A DNA stretch of 64,000 bases from Chryseobacterium luteum (GCF_000737785.1 NZ_JPRO01000024.1:25664-89663); one strand, 5' to 3'. Positions 34,866 through 43,999 are shown, numbered from the stretch's first letter. Made by a program: numbers and translations. The notes: generated by a model from the letters alone, not told the origin.

Positions 34866-36887
34866 ATGAATTCACCCAAACAAACAAAGCTCAAATTTAC
34901 GTTCGATAAAGGTGTCACCATACCCAGCCTGATATTTATAATAGGAATATGTCTTTTCTCGGTGCTGTTTCCTGTTGAGATCAAGGCTGTCTTGGATGAA
35001 ATTAAGAATTTTATTTTTGTTAATCTCAACTGGGTATACGTATGGTGTGTTACCGTGTTCGTGATTTTTCTTGTATTTCTGATGTTTAGTAAGTATGGAA
35101 AAATTAGACTGGGCACAAATGACAGCAGACCCGAACATTCTTTTTTTTCATGGATTTCTATGCTTTTTGCTGCCGGTATGGGAATAGGTTTGATGTATTT
35201 TAGTGTGGCAGAACCTATGCAGCATTATTCTACGGATGCTTTTTCTGAAAGTCATGTGATAAGCAGGGCAAAAAATGCACAGCTTTACACATTTTTCCAC
35301 TGGGGAATTCATGCCTGGGCAATTTACGGTCTTGTGGGGCTCTGTTTAGCCTACTTTACGTACCGGTACCGGCTTCCATTATCGCTTCGCAGCTGTTTAT
35401 ATCCCTTATTGAAAGACCGGATCAAAGGCAAATGGGGAAATGTTATTGATATATTTGCTTTATGCAGTACATTTTTCGGTATTACAACAACGCTGGGGTT
35501 TGGAGTTGTTCAAATAAATTCAGGACTGGAAACGCTGAAAATTTTGCCGCAAACAGGGTTCATCTATCAGATATTAATCGTTATTGTTTTGGTATCTTTT
35601 GCCGTTTTATCAGCTGTTTCAGGTGTTAATAAAGGAATTAAGATCTTAAGTAATATCAATGTCGTTGCCGTTATTATCCTCCTGTTATTTGTTTTAATTT
35701 TAGGACCGACAGTTTATCTTATCGGAAGTTTTACCAATGGACTGGGCAATTATATCAACAATTTTTTTGATCTTACTTTTAATACCCATGTGTACGAGGA
35801 TAAAACGCTTCCTTGGTTTTATAACTGGACTATCCTTTATTGGGCATGGTGGATTTCCTGGTCACCTTTTGTGGGGCTTTTTATTGCAAAAATCTCAAAA
35901 GGACGCAGTATCCGTGAGTTTATTGCAGCAGTTTTGATTATCCCAACATTATTCAATTTTATCTGGATGTCGGTTTTTGGCAACAGTGCAATCTGGATTG
36001 ACTTTAATTTCGCAAACGGTGCACTAAGTGCCTTGGTTTCTGATCCTGATGCTCTGATGTTTAGATTTCTGGAATATCTGCCACTTTCCAATATTTTAAG
36101 TTTTATTGTCATTTCAATTATTATGATATTTTTTGTGACCTCTGCGGATTCGGGAATGCTGGTGATGGACAGTATATCTTCCAAAAATTCCAGTAAATCT
36201 CCTAAACTTCAGATTGTATTCTGGGGCATACTTTTAGCCGTACTGTCATTAATGTTACTGAATGCAGGTGGGCTGGAAGCGCTGCAAACAATGACTCTTA
36301 TCACTGCTCTGCCGTTTGCTGTCATTATGGTCTTATTTGTGGTGTCATTGATGAAGGCTCTTGTCATCGACTACCGTTACTACGAAAAAGGATTATCTGT
36401 TTCAACAATACCCTGGTCAGGCGAATTCTGGAAAGAACGGCTGAAAAAAATTATTTCTTTTAAGACGGAACAGTCCGTAAAAACCTTCATGGAAGACCAG
36501 GTACTGCCTGCTTTCACTGAATTAAAGGACGAATTTGCACTAAACGGAATTACTGTTGAGATCAATTATATACCGGACACTTTAAAGGTTAATTTAGAAA
36601 TCCATCATGACATTGTCAACAATTTTGTCTATGGAGTTATAGCGCACAAAAGGATTGTCTCTGAATATATGGTGGATGATGACAATTTACCTGATCTGGA
36701 TAGCAAGGTGACTTATTTTCCTAAGACCTATTTTGGTGATTCACGCGAAGGGTACGATGTGCAGTATTTTACCAAAAATGAATTAATCAGTGATGTACTT
36801 AAGCACTATGACCGTTTTCTGAAAATAATTGCTGAAGAGTCGAATGAAATGTTTATAAGCACCGATAATAATACGCAAGGAAATTAA
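34866..36887 (+). CDS. BCCT-family transporter (choline/betaine/carnitine type)
   Basis: 673 residues from ATG 34866. Twelve membrane spans are readable to about residue 505. Family signatures are GMGIGLMYFSVAEPMQHY (glycine-rich TM3 region) and WTILYWAWWISWSPFVGLFIAKISKGRSIREF, the BCCT signature containing the substrate-binding tryptophans. A cytoplasmic C-terminal extension of about 160 residues is like that of BetT-type carriers and may sense osmotic state. It imports quaternary ammonium compounds driven by sodium or proton gradients, for osmoprotection or as nutrient. No catabolic genes adjoin it. Confidence 0.9.
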   Translation: MNSPKQTKLKFTFDKGVTIPSLIFIIGICLFSVLFPVEIKAVLDEIKNFIFVNLNWVYVWCVTVFVIFLVFLMFSKYGKIRLGTNDSRPEHSFFSWISMLFAAGMGIGLMYFSVAEPMQHYSTDAFSESHVISRAKNAQLYTFFHWGIHAWAIYGLVGLCLAYFTYRYRLPLSLRSCLYPLLKDRIKGKWGNVIDIFALCSTFFGITTTLGFGVVQINSGLETLKILPQTGFIYQILIVIVLVSFAVLSAVSGVNKGIKILSNINVVAVIILLLFVLILGPTVYLIGSFTNGLGNYINNFFDLTFNTHVYEDKTLPWFYNWTILYWAWWISWSPFVGLFIAKISKGRSIREFIAAVLIIPTLFNFIWMSVFGNSAIWIDFNFANGALSALVSDPDALMFRFLEYLPLSNILSFIVISIIMIFFVTSADSGMLVMDSISSKNSSKSPKLQIVFWGILLAVLSLMLLNAGGLEALQTMTLITALPFAVIMVLFVVSLMKALVIDYRYYEKGLSVSTIPWSGEFWKERLKKIISFKTEQSVKTFMEDQVLPAFTELKDEFALNGITVEINYIPDTLKVNLEIHHDIVNNFVYGVIAHKRIVSEYMVDDDNLPDLDSKVTYFPKTYFGDSREGYDVQYFTKNELISDVLKHYDRFLKIIAEESNEMFISTDNNTQGN

Positions 36888-37018
36888 AAGCTAGTTTGAA
36901 AAATTTGATTGCGAGCAACCTGATTTTTTCGCCTACATAATGAGCATCATAATGAGGAGAACCAAAAAAAGATTTACTTTAGGCTGAAGCAGGCGCAATA
37001 ATAAATGTAGATAACTAA

Positions 37019-37312
37019 ATGGAGTATATTTTGCTAAATATTACTTTTTACACCAAAAAAGAAAAGATAGATAACAATCCTACATTTTACTTGAAGAAAG
37101 TATTGAAGTTTAAAATTATGGAGTTCTATAACCAGCAACGCCTGGTATTAATACTAAGCCGCCAATTGAATATGAGCAATAAAGATATTGCTTACGAAAT
37201 GGGCCTTTCAATAAAAGGGGTGGAGGCACCTATTACCAAAGCACTGAAACATTTAAGTAAAGAACTGAAGTATGCAGGGATGTTGCTGATGATTTTGCTT
37301 GATAAGATGTGA
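37019..37312 (+). pseudogene. Sigma-factor region-4 remnant
   Basis: From about residue 35 the 97-residue frame reads FYNQQRLVLILSRQLNMS, then NKDIAYEMGLSIKGVEAPITKALKHL: the C-terminal helix-turn-helix of an ECF sigma factor. Region 2 is absent and the first 30 residues look like chance translation. It overlaps the leader repeat at 37177-37538, whose second copy at 45515 carries the same sigma-like text in a more decayed state. It is a fragment, not a working sigma factor. Confidence 0.7.
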
Positions 37313-37538
37313 TTTTTATAAAATCGCTTTTTTTTATTTTGAAAGTTTACTACATTTATTGATGCTATTTAGATATATAGTTAACAAGTAACTAATAGCA
37401 CCAAAAACAAATACTAACTAAAGCCACACCATGAGAACACTCACTTATTTCACACTATTTTTTAAGCTCTTAAAGCACAAAGAGATATAAATATTTACAA
37501 GTAATTACAAACGGAAAAATTTCGCTAATCTAAATGTT
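37177..37538 (+). repeat. Leader repeat, copy A (attI-like end)
   Basis: About 360 bp that recur at 45515-45892. Shared text runs from a sigma-factor fragment (GATATTGCTTACGAAATGGG) through TATTGATGCTAT, AACAAATACTAACTAAA, GAGATATAAATATTTACAAG and CGCTAATC. Similarity stops exactly at GTT (37536-37538). In both copies that GTT begins the first gene cassette of the array behind it. This is the behaviour of an integron attachment site, where exchange occurs inside GTTRRRY. Confidence 0.75.
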
Positions 37539-37599
37539 AGCTGATATGTTAAAATTACCGAGAATATAAAACAGAAAAACAATAAATAAATAACAGAAA

Positions 37600-38583
37600 A
37601 TGAAGAAAATTATTATAGGAGTTTTTACTATCCTTTCATTAAGTAGCCAAGCACAAACAAACGTAAAATTATTTGAAGAAGAAAAACTTGATTTAATTCA
37701 ATACAAAAACCACATTGGAGAGGTATTATTTTCAAATGAAGATTTTGAACGAAATCTCCCTGAATCAAAATATATAAAATCATATACTCTTGGTGATAAA
37801 CTCTTTATAATAGCTTTTACAGCACATTCGCCAGCAAACAGTATGTTGTTGCAGGCAGAACAAAATGGAATAAAACCGAAAGAAATTAAAAATCTTAGAG
37901 AATCCTTCTCTTACCAATCAACCGTATATTTTAAAATGTATTTAGATGGGAAAGAAATTACCGAAACAAGTACTGCTGGTTTTGGTAATGAAGAATTGGC
38001 TACATTACCAACTTATAGAGCAGATATTAATGATGGTACAAATGAAGAATTTTATGGCGAAACTATGTACAATGACCTTTTGAAAGAACAAAACTTATTA
38101 ACGCCAGGTACACATAAGTTAAAAATTGAAATGGTTCCTGTAAAAAAGGGTATGGACTTTGAAAATATTAAATATAAAGCTATTGCGGTTGGAGAAATCG
38201 ACCTAATTGTCCCAAAAGATATTAAAGTTATAGAAAGTGATTGCTTCCCCAAAACTAATATATTAAACTCAAAACTTGAAGCTGAAACTTTAAAAGCTGT
38301 TAAGGATTTTTATAAAGATGGCGACCCATATTCTTTTAAAATAATATTAGAGCAAAATGGAATGAAAATTATTAAAAACGAATATGGTGTAATTTTAAGA
38401 AAAGAATATATTGCTTTCATTGTCTGTAAAAAAGGAGATGAAGTTTGGTATCGCTCAGATGTGCTATATAAAGAATACAATGGTTCAGGGTATGAAAATG
38501 CAACAGTAAAAGGTAATGCATCAGAATCTACTATTGTACCATATAGAAAAGTTAACAAAAATTGTCTACGATTTTTAAAATAA
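37600..38583 (+). CDS. Cassette 1: secreted hypothetical protein, 327 aa
   Basis: Signal peptide at residues 1-20 (IIIGVFTILSLSSQAQ), then a soluble mature protein without recognised domain. Two parts are visible: a beta-rich segment with VYFKMYLDGKEI and GTHKLKIEMVPVKKG, and a C-terminal part with YSFKIILEQNGMKIIKNEYGVI. The gene is the only one between the leader repeat end and the first attC-like site. It is thus a typical single-gene cassette with a 60-bp 5' gap. Periplasmic or surface location is likely, function unknown. AT-rich compared with the 1-31 kb genes. Confidence 0.75.
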   Translation: MKKIIIGVFTILSLSSQAQTNVKLFEEEKLDLIQYKNHIGEVLFSNEDFERNLPESKYIKSYTLGDKLFIIAFTAHSPANSMLLQAEQNGIKPKEIKNLRESFSYQSTVYFKMYLDGKEITETSTAGFGNEELATLPTYRADINDGTNEEFYGETMYNDLLKEQNLLTPGTHKLKIEMVPVKKGMDFENIKYKAIAVGEIDLIVPKDIKVIESDCFPKTNILNSKLEAETLKAVKDFYKDGDPYSFKIILEQNGMKIIKNEYGVILRKEYIAFIVCKKGDEVWYRSDVLYKEYNGSGYENATVKGNASESTIVPYRKVNKNCLRFLK

Positions 38584-38601
38584 AACATCAAAAAACACAT
38601 C

Positions 38602-38733
38602 AGCTAACAGCAGTTTGGCAAAATGGCGGGTTCAGTGCTATATTAAACATTAGGTTTTCAAATGAACTTTAGTGCTAAATTGAAAATAAGTGCTTCTAAA
38701 TCCGCCACTTCGCCAAGCGGCGGAACGTTAGTG
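38602..38733 (+). repeat. attC-like recombination site 1
   Basis: Starts GCTAAC and ends GTTAGTG. The outer arms pair: TTTGGCAAAATGGCGG against CCGCCACTTCGCCAAG with small bulges. The middle has its own shorter complementary parts. The cassette in front of it begins GTTAGCTGATATGTT (37536) and ends ACACATCAGCTAAC, which are inverse complements with one mismatch, as required when both belong to the same circular cassette. Confidence 0.82.
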
Positions 38734-38786
38734 GCAACCTTAACAGAACACCCATAATAAAACAAAATTTGAAATAATTTAATCCA

Positions 38787-39398
38787 ATGAATTTAAGATA
38801 TAAAATATTAAAAGATTATAAACTTATAATTCTAAAATTGCTTTTTTTTATTTTTGTTTGCTCTTGTGAAAATAGTACACCTAAAGAGAAATTTGTTAAA
38901 AATTCACCTTATGAAATATTCTTTAATCAACTTAAAATAAATAAATTAACCGACACTATTCTTGTACAAAACCGTACAAAAATATTCGGTTGTGGCACAG
39001 CATATGTCATGTATGAAGATGAATTGAATAAGAACGGATTAATTAAGTTCTATGAAAAATATGGGACTATTTTAGACAATTCAGACTTTTTAAATGTATT
39101 TGCAAAAAACAATAATGTGAAAATTTTATGGATAGAAAGAGGAAATGAAGGGGAACTTTTTCAACTTGAAGACAGTATTTTACATAAAAATAAAAATCTT
39201 GAAAAGCGTCTAATTGCAGAAAAGGCATTTCTAAGTTTTGATGACTCACCTAAAACATTGGATAGTTTAAATTTAACCGTAGTGATTAATTTTAGAAACT
39301 TAAATAAAACAATTCTAAAATCATTCGATTTATCAAAAAGACAAAATAATTGGAAAATAGACAAACAAAATGAACAAGAAATAAAAAGCGACTTATAA
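38787..39398 (+). CDS. Cassette 2: lipoprotein, 203 aa
   Basis: A hydrophobic signal (LIILKLLFFIFVC) ending in a lipobox-like VCSC with Cys27, then a mature domain of about 175 residues rich in Lys, Asn and Asp. No family recognised; the segment FGCGTAYVMYEDELNKNGLIKFYEKYG is the most distinctive. It is the only gene of its cassette, which starts GTTAGTGGCAACCTT and ends AGGCTGCCACTAAC. Lipid anchoring to the envelope is well supported, function unknown. Confidence 0.72.
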   Translation: MNLRYKILKDYKLIILKLLFFIFVCSCENSTPKEKFVKNSPYEIFFNQLKINKLTDTILVQNRTKIFGCGTAYVMYEDELNKNGLIKFYEKYGTILDNSDFLNVFAKNNNVKILWIERGNEGELFQLEDSILHKNKNLEKRLIAEKAFLSFDDSPKTLDSLNLTVVINFRNLNKTILKSFDLSKRQNNWKIDKQNEQEIKSDL

Positions 39399-39407
39399 AA
39401 AGGCTGC

Positions 39408-39538
39408 CACTAACAAGGGTTTTGCGTCAGGCGGGCTGAAGTGCAAACTTGGAGCTTAGTACTTCTTATGAACTTTAGTAATAATATCAGCTTTTGTGCT
39501 CCGAAATCCGCCCGAACGCAAAGCCCAAGACGTTATGT
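39408..39538 (+). repeat. attC-like recombination site 2
   Basis: Starts CACTAAC and ends GTTATGT. Outer arms GGGTTTTGCGT and ACGCAAAGCCC pair over 11 positions with one G-T. The inner part GGCGGGCTGAAGTGC is shared with sites 5, 6 and 9. Length about 130 bp. Confidence 0.85.
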
Positions 39539-39560
39539 GCCATATTAGAATGACACTACA

Positions 39561-39947
39561 ATGAAAGAGTTAATTCCGACAATAAACGAAATTGTCAAGT
39601 ATAGCCTTCAACCAAACTTGACAGTAATTGACAAAGAAAAATTGTTGGAACGACACCTCGTGAAAATTTACGATCTGTATTTTGACATAGAATATAAATT
39701 TGACGAAACGAACTTTCCAGATTCTGACAAATCATAACTTCCGACATTGACATCTTAACAGACAATGCAATCCGTGACGCAATTGATGACCTTTCTGACA
39801 TCATTGCAGACTTATTGGAAATCAAATGGAGAATTGAAAATAACAGTTTGGCGGATGGACTTTGGTTTTTTTGAATTGACTTTTTACAGTCATACACAGC
39901 AACATATTCCAGACCGTTTAAACTTTATGAAGCAAAAAAATGGATGA
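39561..39947 (+). pseudogene. Cassette 3a: DUF5063-like gene with a frameshift
   Basis: From ATG 39561 the frame reads 58 residues to TAA at 39735-39737. The coding sense continues in another frame through 39947 (LTDNAIRDAIDDLSDIIADLL, then DGLWFFELTFYSHTQQHI and FMKQKNG). Together they make a protein of about 128 residues resembling DUF5063-type acidic helical proteins. One base has been gained or lost near 39730. It overlaps the next gene by eight bases. Function unknown. Confidence 0.65.
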
Positions 39948-40437
39948 CGAAAAATTAATCTCTGATTTATCAAATTGGAGAAAATATAATGGTAAAGACT
40001 TTTCAGTTGAAGATTGGATTGTAGGTGAAGGAAATGTAAATTTTGCCATTGCCTATACTTTTATTTTTTGGCCTGAATTCTTAGAATATGATGACTGCAT
40101 TATATTTAAAAATCATTTTGATAAGACCAACTTTGAAAATTGGAAAAATTTAGAGTACATTAAAAGTTATGCATAAATTGAATCAGTTTTAAATCATATT
40201 CATATTTTGGATTTATTTGGGTCTGACGAAAAAAAAGACGAAGTGACTTATGAACAAATTTTGTTTTTAGGAAACAAGCTTTGTGAGATTTATTCAACAA
40301 AACTTCAACACGAATTCCCTGAAAAGAAATTCATTTTTGATTTTAACGGCAACGAAAAGCTGACAGCATTTGACGAATATGAAATAACATTTTATCAAGA
40401 AAAAAACTTAAACAGAAAGACAAAATACGGCACATAA
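39940..40437 (+). pseudogene. Cassette 3b: hypothetical gene with an in-frame stop
   Basis: ATG 39940 opens a frame of 78 residues (MDDEKLISDLSNWRKYNGKD) to TAA at 40174-40176. The same frame continues without other stops to 40437 (DEVTYEQILFLGNKLCEIYS). The two halves share composition and together make a 165-residue protein, so the TAA is a nonsense mutation or sequencing error. Family not recognised. It shares a cassette with the preceding broken gene. Confidence 0.6.
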
Positions 40438-40563
40438 CAGCAGTTTGGCAAAATGGAGGGTTTAGTGCTAAATTCAATAGCAGTACTTCGATTCAACTTT
40501 TGTATAAAATTGAAGATTTGTGTTTCTAATCCGCCACCTTCGCCAAGCCCCAAAACGTTGGCT
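40432..40563 (+). repeat. attC-like recombination site 3
   Basis: Starts ACATAAC and ends GTTGGCT. Outer arms TTTGGCAAAATGGAGGG and ATCCGCCACCTTCGCCAAG pair imperfectly, closely like site 1. The cassette in front begins GTTATGTGCCATATT and ends TACGGCACATAAC. Confidence 0.82.
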
Positions 40564-40612
40564 GCAACCGTCTCGAAAAAATCATACTAAAATCATAAAT
40601 AAATATAACTCT

Positions 40613-41773
40613 ATGAGAAGAACGACAACTAGAAAATTTAACTTCCCTGTCTATATTATCTTATCTCTTTCTTTTTCAATTTTATCTTGGACTAAAATCC
40701 ATGCATGCACGACGGTAAGTGCTGTGGCCTCAAATGGACAAGTTTGGACTTGTAATAATGAGGATGGTGAAATTGGCGTAGCTAATTTCATTAATGTCTT
40801 CCCAAAGTCTGGGGAAATGAAGTACGGATATTTTACACTTTCATATTTCTCACCGACCTTTGGTGAGGGTAGTAGTATACAAGGCGGTATGAATGAGGTT
40901 GGATTAACGTTTGATTTTAATACCATTCATCAAGTGACGGGGTTTGACCCTAAAAGCAAAAAGGCGTTTCCTCAGGGTGATCAGCAAATTCTGCCTCATA
41001 TTCTTGGTACAATGAAATCTGTTCAGGAAGTTATTGAATTCTTCAAAATATACTGGTTTCAAAAAGGTTTTACTAGTGCTCAAATGCATGTAGCCGACAG
41101 ACAGGGCAGGTTTGCTATTATTAGTGCATCTGGCATTCAGTTAGCTGAGAAAGGGAAATTTCTTGTTTCAACTAATTTTGATATTTGCGGAAAAGAGGAT
41201 GGCTCATATTGCTGGAGATATCCAAAAGCAATAGCTCTGTTAAATGAAAATGAGCCGAACCTAAAGACTATGATGTCTATCTGTCGGGAAACAAAACAAG
41301 GTGAAAGTACGCTATACTCAAATATTCAAAACCTCACTACTGGAGACATCTGGTTTCTATCAAAGCATGACCCTCAAGGAACAGTTAAGACTAACATCGC
41401 TGGTCTTCTATCTAAAGGACGTAAATCTTATACTTTTAATGACTTAAAATCACTTATTGAAGACCGGCCATTGCATCAATCAGCTAAACCGACACGAATA
41501 GAATTGACGGAAAATATAAAGGATAAATACTTCGGTACTTATAATAATGATTTTACAGGAAAAGTAAAAATCGAACCAGACCAAAATGGAATTAAAATTA
41601 CTTACTCAGATGGCATTTCGACTGTATTAGCACAGCCTCAGGCGGAGAATACTTTCTTTGTTCCAAACGAAAACGTGAGAGTAGAATTTAACTTAGACAA
41701 AAAAACAAATCAAATGATAGTGAGTTTTTACTTAAACGATTTTTGGAGGTTTGATGCCTGGAAATCGGATTAA
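40613..41773 (+). CDS. Cassette 4: secreted Ntn-hydrolase of the linear amide/acyltransferase type
   Basis: 386 residues from ATG 40613; the earlier in-frame ATG at 40520 lies inside attC 3 and is rejected. The signal peptide ends at HA before Cys32 (KIHACTTVSAV), so cleavage would expose an N-terminal cysteine nucleophile as in choloylglycine hydrolases and penicillin V acylases. WTCNNEDGE and GGMNEVGLTFDFN (substrate loop and Asn) agree. A domain of about 90 residues follows the hydrolase core. It probably cleaves amide bonds of exogenous molecules such as acyl-homoserine lactones, beta-lactam side chains or conjugates. A complete, intact enzyme in a cassette. Confidence 0.78.
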   Translation: MRRTTTRKFNFPVYIILSLSFSILSWTKIHACTTVSAVASNGQVWTCNNEDGEIGVANFINVFPKSGEMKYGYFTLSYFSPTFGEGSSIQGGMNEVGLTFDFNTIHQVTGFDPKSKKAFPQGDQQILPHILGTMKSVQEVIEFFKIYWFQKGFTSAQMHVADRQGRFAIISASGIQLAEKGKFLVSTNFDICGKEDGSYCWRYPKAIALLNENEPNLKTMMSICRETKQGESTLYSNIQNLTTGDIWFLSKHDPQGTVKTNIAGLLSKGRKSYTFNDLKSLIEDRPLHQSAKPTRIELTENIKDKYFGTYNNDFTGKVKIEPDQNGIKITYSDGISTVLAQPQAENTFFVPNENVRVEFNLDKKTNQMIVSFYLNDFWRFDAWKSD

Positions 41774-41800
41774 AAAAAAGAATTAAGTAAGATTGGCAGC

Positions 41801-41933
41801 AGCCAACAAGGGTTTGGCAATAGTGGGGCGAAACTGCAAAGTTCAATGGTATTTCTTCGATTGAACTTTTGTGCAAAATTGAAGATTTATGTTTCGATTA
41901 CTCCACCATCGGAAAGCCCCGAACCTGTTAACT
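41801..41933 (+). repeat. attC-like recombination site 4
   Basis: Starts AGCCAAC and ends GTTAACT. Outer arms AAGGGTTTGGCAATAGTGG and CTCCACCATCGGAAAGCCC pair imperfectly. The cassette in front begins GTTGGCTGCAACCGT and ends TTGGCAGCAGCCAAC. Confidence 0.82.
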
Positions 41934-41941
41934 ACAATATC

Positions 41942-42463
41942 ATGACTTACATTATACCTAAGGAAAACCGTATAAAAGAATTACTGAATTTTGGACTGCC
42001 AAAAATATTTATAGAAAATATTGGAAACCTGGAAGAATTAAAATACAGAGTTGAAGATGTAGACAATGCATATTTTTATTTGCCAACCATATTGGATTAT
42101 GAAATATTAAATGGGAAACGGATTGTACCTATATTCAGTTGTGGGGAAAGTTTTATGGTTCTTATTTTGGACAACGAAACTGAAAAAATAATTTATTTTG
42201 AGCTTGAGAATGATCAAGTCTACAAAGATTATGGGAGAAATATAGATTTAATGTTAATGGACATAATGATTAATTATTTTGACGACCATATTGACGATGA
42301 GATTGTTTTGGGGAAATATATTTCTATTGGAGAAAGAATTGGATTTGAAAAATCAAAAGAGTTGTTTCAGTTACGAAATTTGTCTATAGATGATTATAAT
42401 TCAAAAGCAGAAAACATAGAAAATTGGAGAATAGAAATAGCAAAAGAATTAAAAATACTGTAA
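41942..42463 (+). CDS. Cassette 5: hypothetical cytoplasmic protein, 173 aa
   Basis: Start at ATG 41942, just after attC 4; the longer in-frame ATG at 41846 lies inside the recombination site. The protein has no signal. LPKIFIENIGNLEELKYR followed by a beta-rich middle (IVPIFSCGESFMVLILDN) and an acidic helical end resembles SMI1/KNR4-type immunity proteins in general style, but I cannot confirm this. A role as an immunity or anti-toxin protein is speculation. Confidence 0.6.
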   Translation: MTYIIPKENRIKELLNFGLPKIFIENIGNLEELKYRVEDVDNAYFYLPTILDYEILNGKRIVPIFSCGESFMVLILDNETEKIIYFELENDQVYKDYGRNIDLMLMDIMINYFDDHIDDEIVLGKYISIGERIGFEKSKELFQLRNLSIDDYNSKAENIENWRIEIAKELKIL

Positions 42464-42530
42464 CTAACAAGGATTTTGTGTCAGGCGGGCTGAAGTGCAA
42501 AATTCAACAGCGGTTTTTCAATTAAACATT
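42462..42530 (+). repeat. attC-like site 5, left half only
   Basis: AACTAAC followed by AAGGATTTTGTGTCAGGCGG and GCTGAAGTGC, close to the left half of site 2, then the middle motif TTTTTCAATTAAAC as in site 9. The right arm and GTTRRRY end are missing, so cassettes 5 and 6 have become fused. Confidence 0.7.
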
Positions 42531-42549
42531 AACAGAGAAAAAAGTAGGA

Positions 42550-42942
42550 ATGGAACCAAACTTTAGATGTGGAACAAGAAAAGCAATTGATGAGTTATCG
42601 GAAGAACTAAATATTCCTCACGATTCTTCTATGCAGGACTGGTCTTATACGGAAGGAAATCCTGACGATATTGAAAAGTATATTTCACATTACAGCTTGA
42701 CAAAAGATGATGATAAGAGATTTATTTTAATGGAATTTATCATTCAGGCGACAGAATACCAAAACACCGAAGAACTGTTTTTAAAATATTGTGAGAACAT
42801 CAAACCAATTTTACATGCTGACTTTAAGCTTCAAGAATACACTATTCATTATTGGGCCTGCTTTGACAACGACAATATTGAAGACTGCTGGAAAATCTCA
42901 CCACTAATGCGACAAATTTGGGAGGACAAAAAAATCAATTGA
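42550..42942 (+). CDS. Cassette 6a: hypothetical protein, 130 aa
   Basis: An acidic soluble protein, MEPNFRCGTRKAIDELSEELN with HDSSMQDWSYTEGNPDDIEKYI; it looks like a known small Bacteroidota family, but I recall no name or function. It has no signal peptide. It follows the half attC site 5 by 20 bp and precedes another small gene by 26 bp, so the two are probably transcribed together in one cassette. Confidence 0.62.
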   Translation: MEPNFRCGTRKAIDELSEELNIPHDSSMQDWSYTEGNPDDIEKYISHYSLTKDDDKRFILMEFIIQATEYQNTEELFLKYCENIKPILHADFKLQEYTIHYWACFDNDNIEDCWKISPLMRQIWEDKKIN

Positions 42943-42968
42943 AAAATTTGGAATTGTAACAACAAAAA

Positions 42969-43235
42969 ATGACAGAAAAGGAAAAGATATTGTATAGAGC
43001 AATTGATGAAATTCTATGGAAAGATTGGGACCCAATTGGACTAAATGACATTGAAGAAGTTAGAGATGAATATCAAGGTTACACATCACATATTTTCAGT
43101 TTGACAATTCAAGGTGCGGACAAAATAAAAATCGCAAAGTATCTTTATGAAATTGAAACAGTAAATATGGGAATGAATGGCAATAAAATTCATTGCGAAC
43201 AAATTGCTGAAAAAATATTAAAACAAGTTGAGTGA
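42969..43235 (+). CDS. Cassette 6b: small acidic protein, 88 aa
   Basis: Reads MTEKEKILYRAIDEILWKDWDP and DIEEVRDEYQGYTSHIFSL; the DPIG...RDEYQ arrangement is one I recall from small proteins near toxin or immunity genes in many bacteria, without established function. No signal. It ends shortly before attC site 6. Confidence 0.6.
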   Translation: MTEKEKILYRAIDEILWKDWDPIGLNDIEEVRDEYQGYTSHIFSLTIQGADKIKIAKYLYEIETVNMGMNGNKIHCEQIAEKILKQVE

Positions 43236-43249
43236 CAAAAACAAAGAAC

Positions 43250-43383
43250 CGCTAACAAGGGTTTTCCGATAGTGGGGCTGAAGTGCTTCTATGAAACATT
43301 CGTGCAAGGTTCAACATTGGGAATTCTATTGAACTTCAGTGCTAAAAATTCTCCACATTGCCAAGCCGTAAACCAGTAGCAGC
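43250..43383 (+). repeat. attC-like recombination site 6
   Basis: Starts CGCTAAC, left arm AAGGGTTTTCCGATAGTGGG, right arm TTCTCCACATTGCCAAGCC, end CAGTAGCAGC where GTTAGTAGC is expected; the GTT is lost. The middle (ATTCTATTGAACTTCAGTGC) is the typical attC text of this array. Confidence 0.72.
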
Positions 43384-43395
43384 AATTAAGAGAAC

Positions 43396-43841
43396 ATGGA
43401 GCTAAGAGAATTATACGACATATTTATTGCGGAAGGTTGCAATAGATTTTATATAGATGGAATGGGTGGACCACAATCAGACGATGTTGAGTGTTTAGGA
43501 ACAAATAGCGGGAAATGGGAAGTTTACTACATTGAACGTTGACAAAAAAGCCAACAAATGTTGTCTAATGTTGACAAAGACGATGCCATCAAATTTTATT
43601 ATGACCATGTAATGAAAATTGAACATTGGCATATAGTTGCGTTTACACGCTCCTTTGAAATATTAAATTCATATAAGAATGAATTAGAAAAATGTGGTGT
43701 TAGAACAATTCAAAATGATATACCACATTACAAAACTAAAGATGACGTGTTTTAAGACTTTTTGTAACAAACAAAGACATTTTTAAAGCAAAAAAATATT
43801 TGAGATTGTACCATTTTTTTGACGAGAATTTAAAAAGGTAA
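43396..43841 (+). pseudogene. Cassette 7: small-protein gene with nonsense and frameshift mutations
   Basis: ATG 43396 opens MELRELYDIFIAEGCNRFYI; TGA at 43540-43542 interrupts, and the same frame continues (KSQQMLSNVDKDDAIKFYYD) to TAA at 43753-43755. A further coding part in a shifted frame reads RLFVTNKDIFKAKKYL and ends at 43841. The undamaged gene would encode about 148 residues. The TGA replaces a glycine codon by one base change. Family: small immunity-like proteins beginning MEL..LY.IF..EGCNRFYIDG, function unknown. Confidence 0.65.
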
Positions 43842-43846
43842 ACAGC

Positions 43847-43905
43847 TACTAACACGGGTTTTGCGTTAGTTGGGCGAAACTGCAAAGTTCACAAACTAAC
43901 AGCTT
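43847..43905 (+). repeat. attC-like site 7, left half only
   Basis: TACTAAC with left arm ACGGGTTTTGCGTTAGTTGG and GCGAAACTGC as in site 4; no right arm. The cassette array breaks off here. Confidence 0.6.
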
Positions 43906-43999
43906 GATTTTCTTGGTAGAAAAACAAGTTTTCAGTTTAACTTCACAGAAGAGTAAGAATGTGACAAATCCAAGAAATATTAAATAACTACCACTGTAT

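Noticed and set aside
37019..37312. A functional ECF sigma factor
   Set aside because: Only region 4 is present; region 2 and the normal length are missing, and the text belongs to a duplicated leader repeat.
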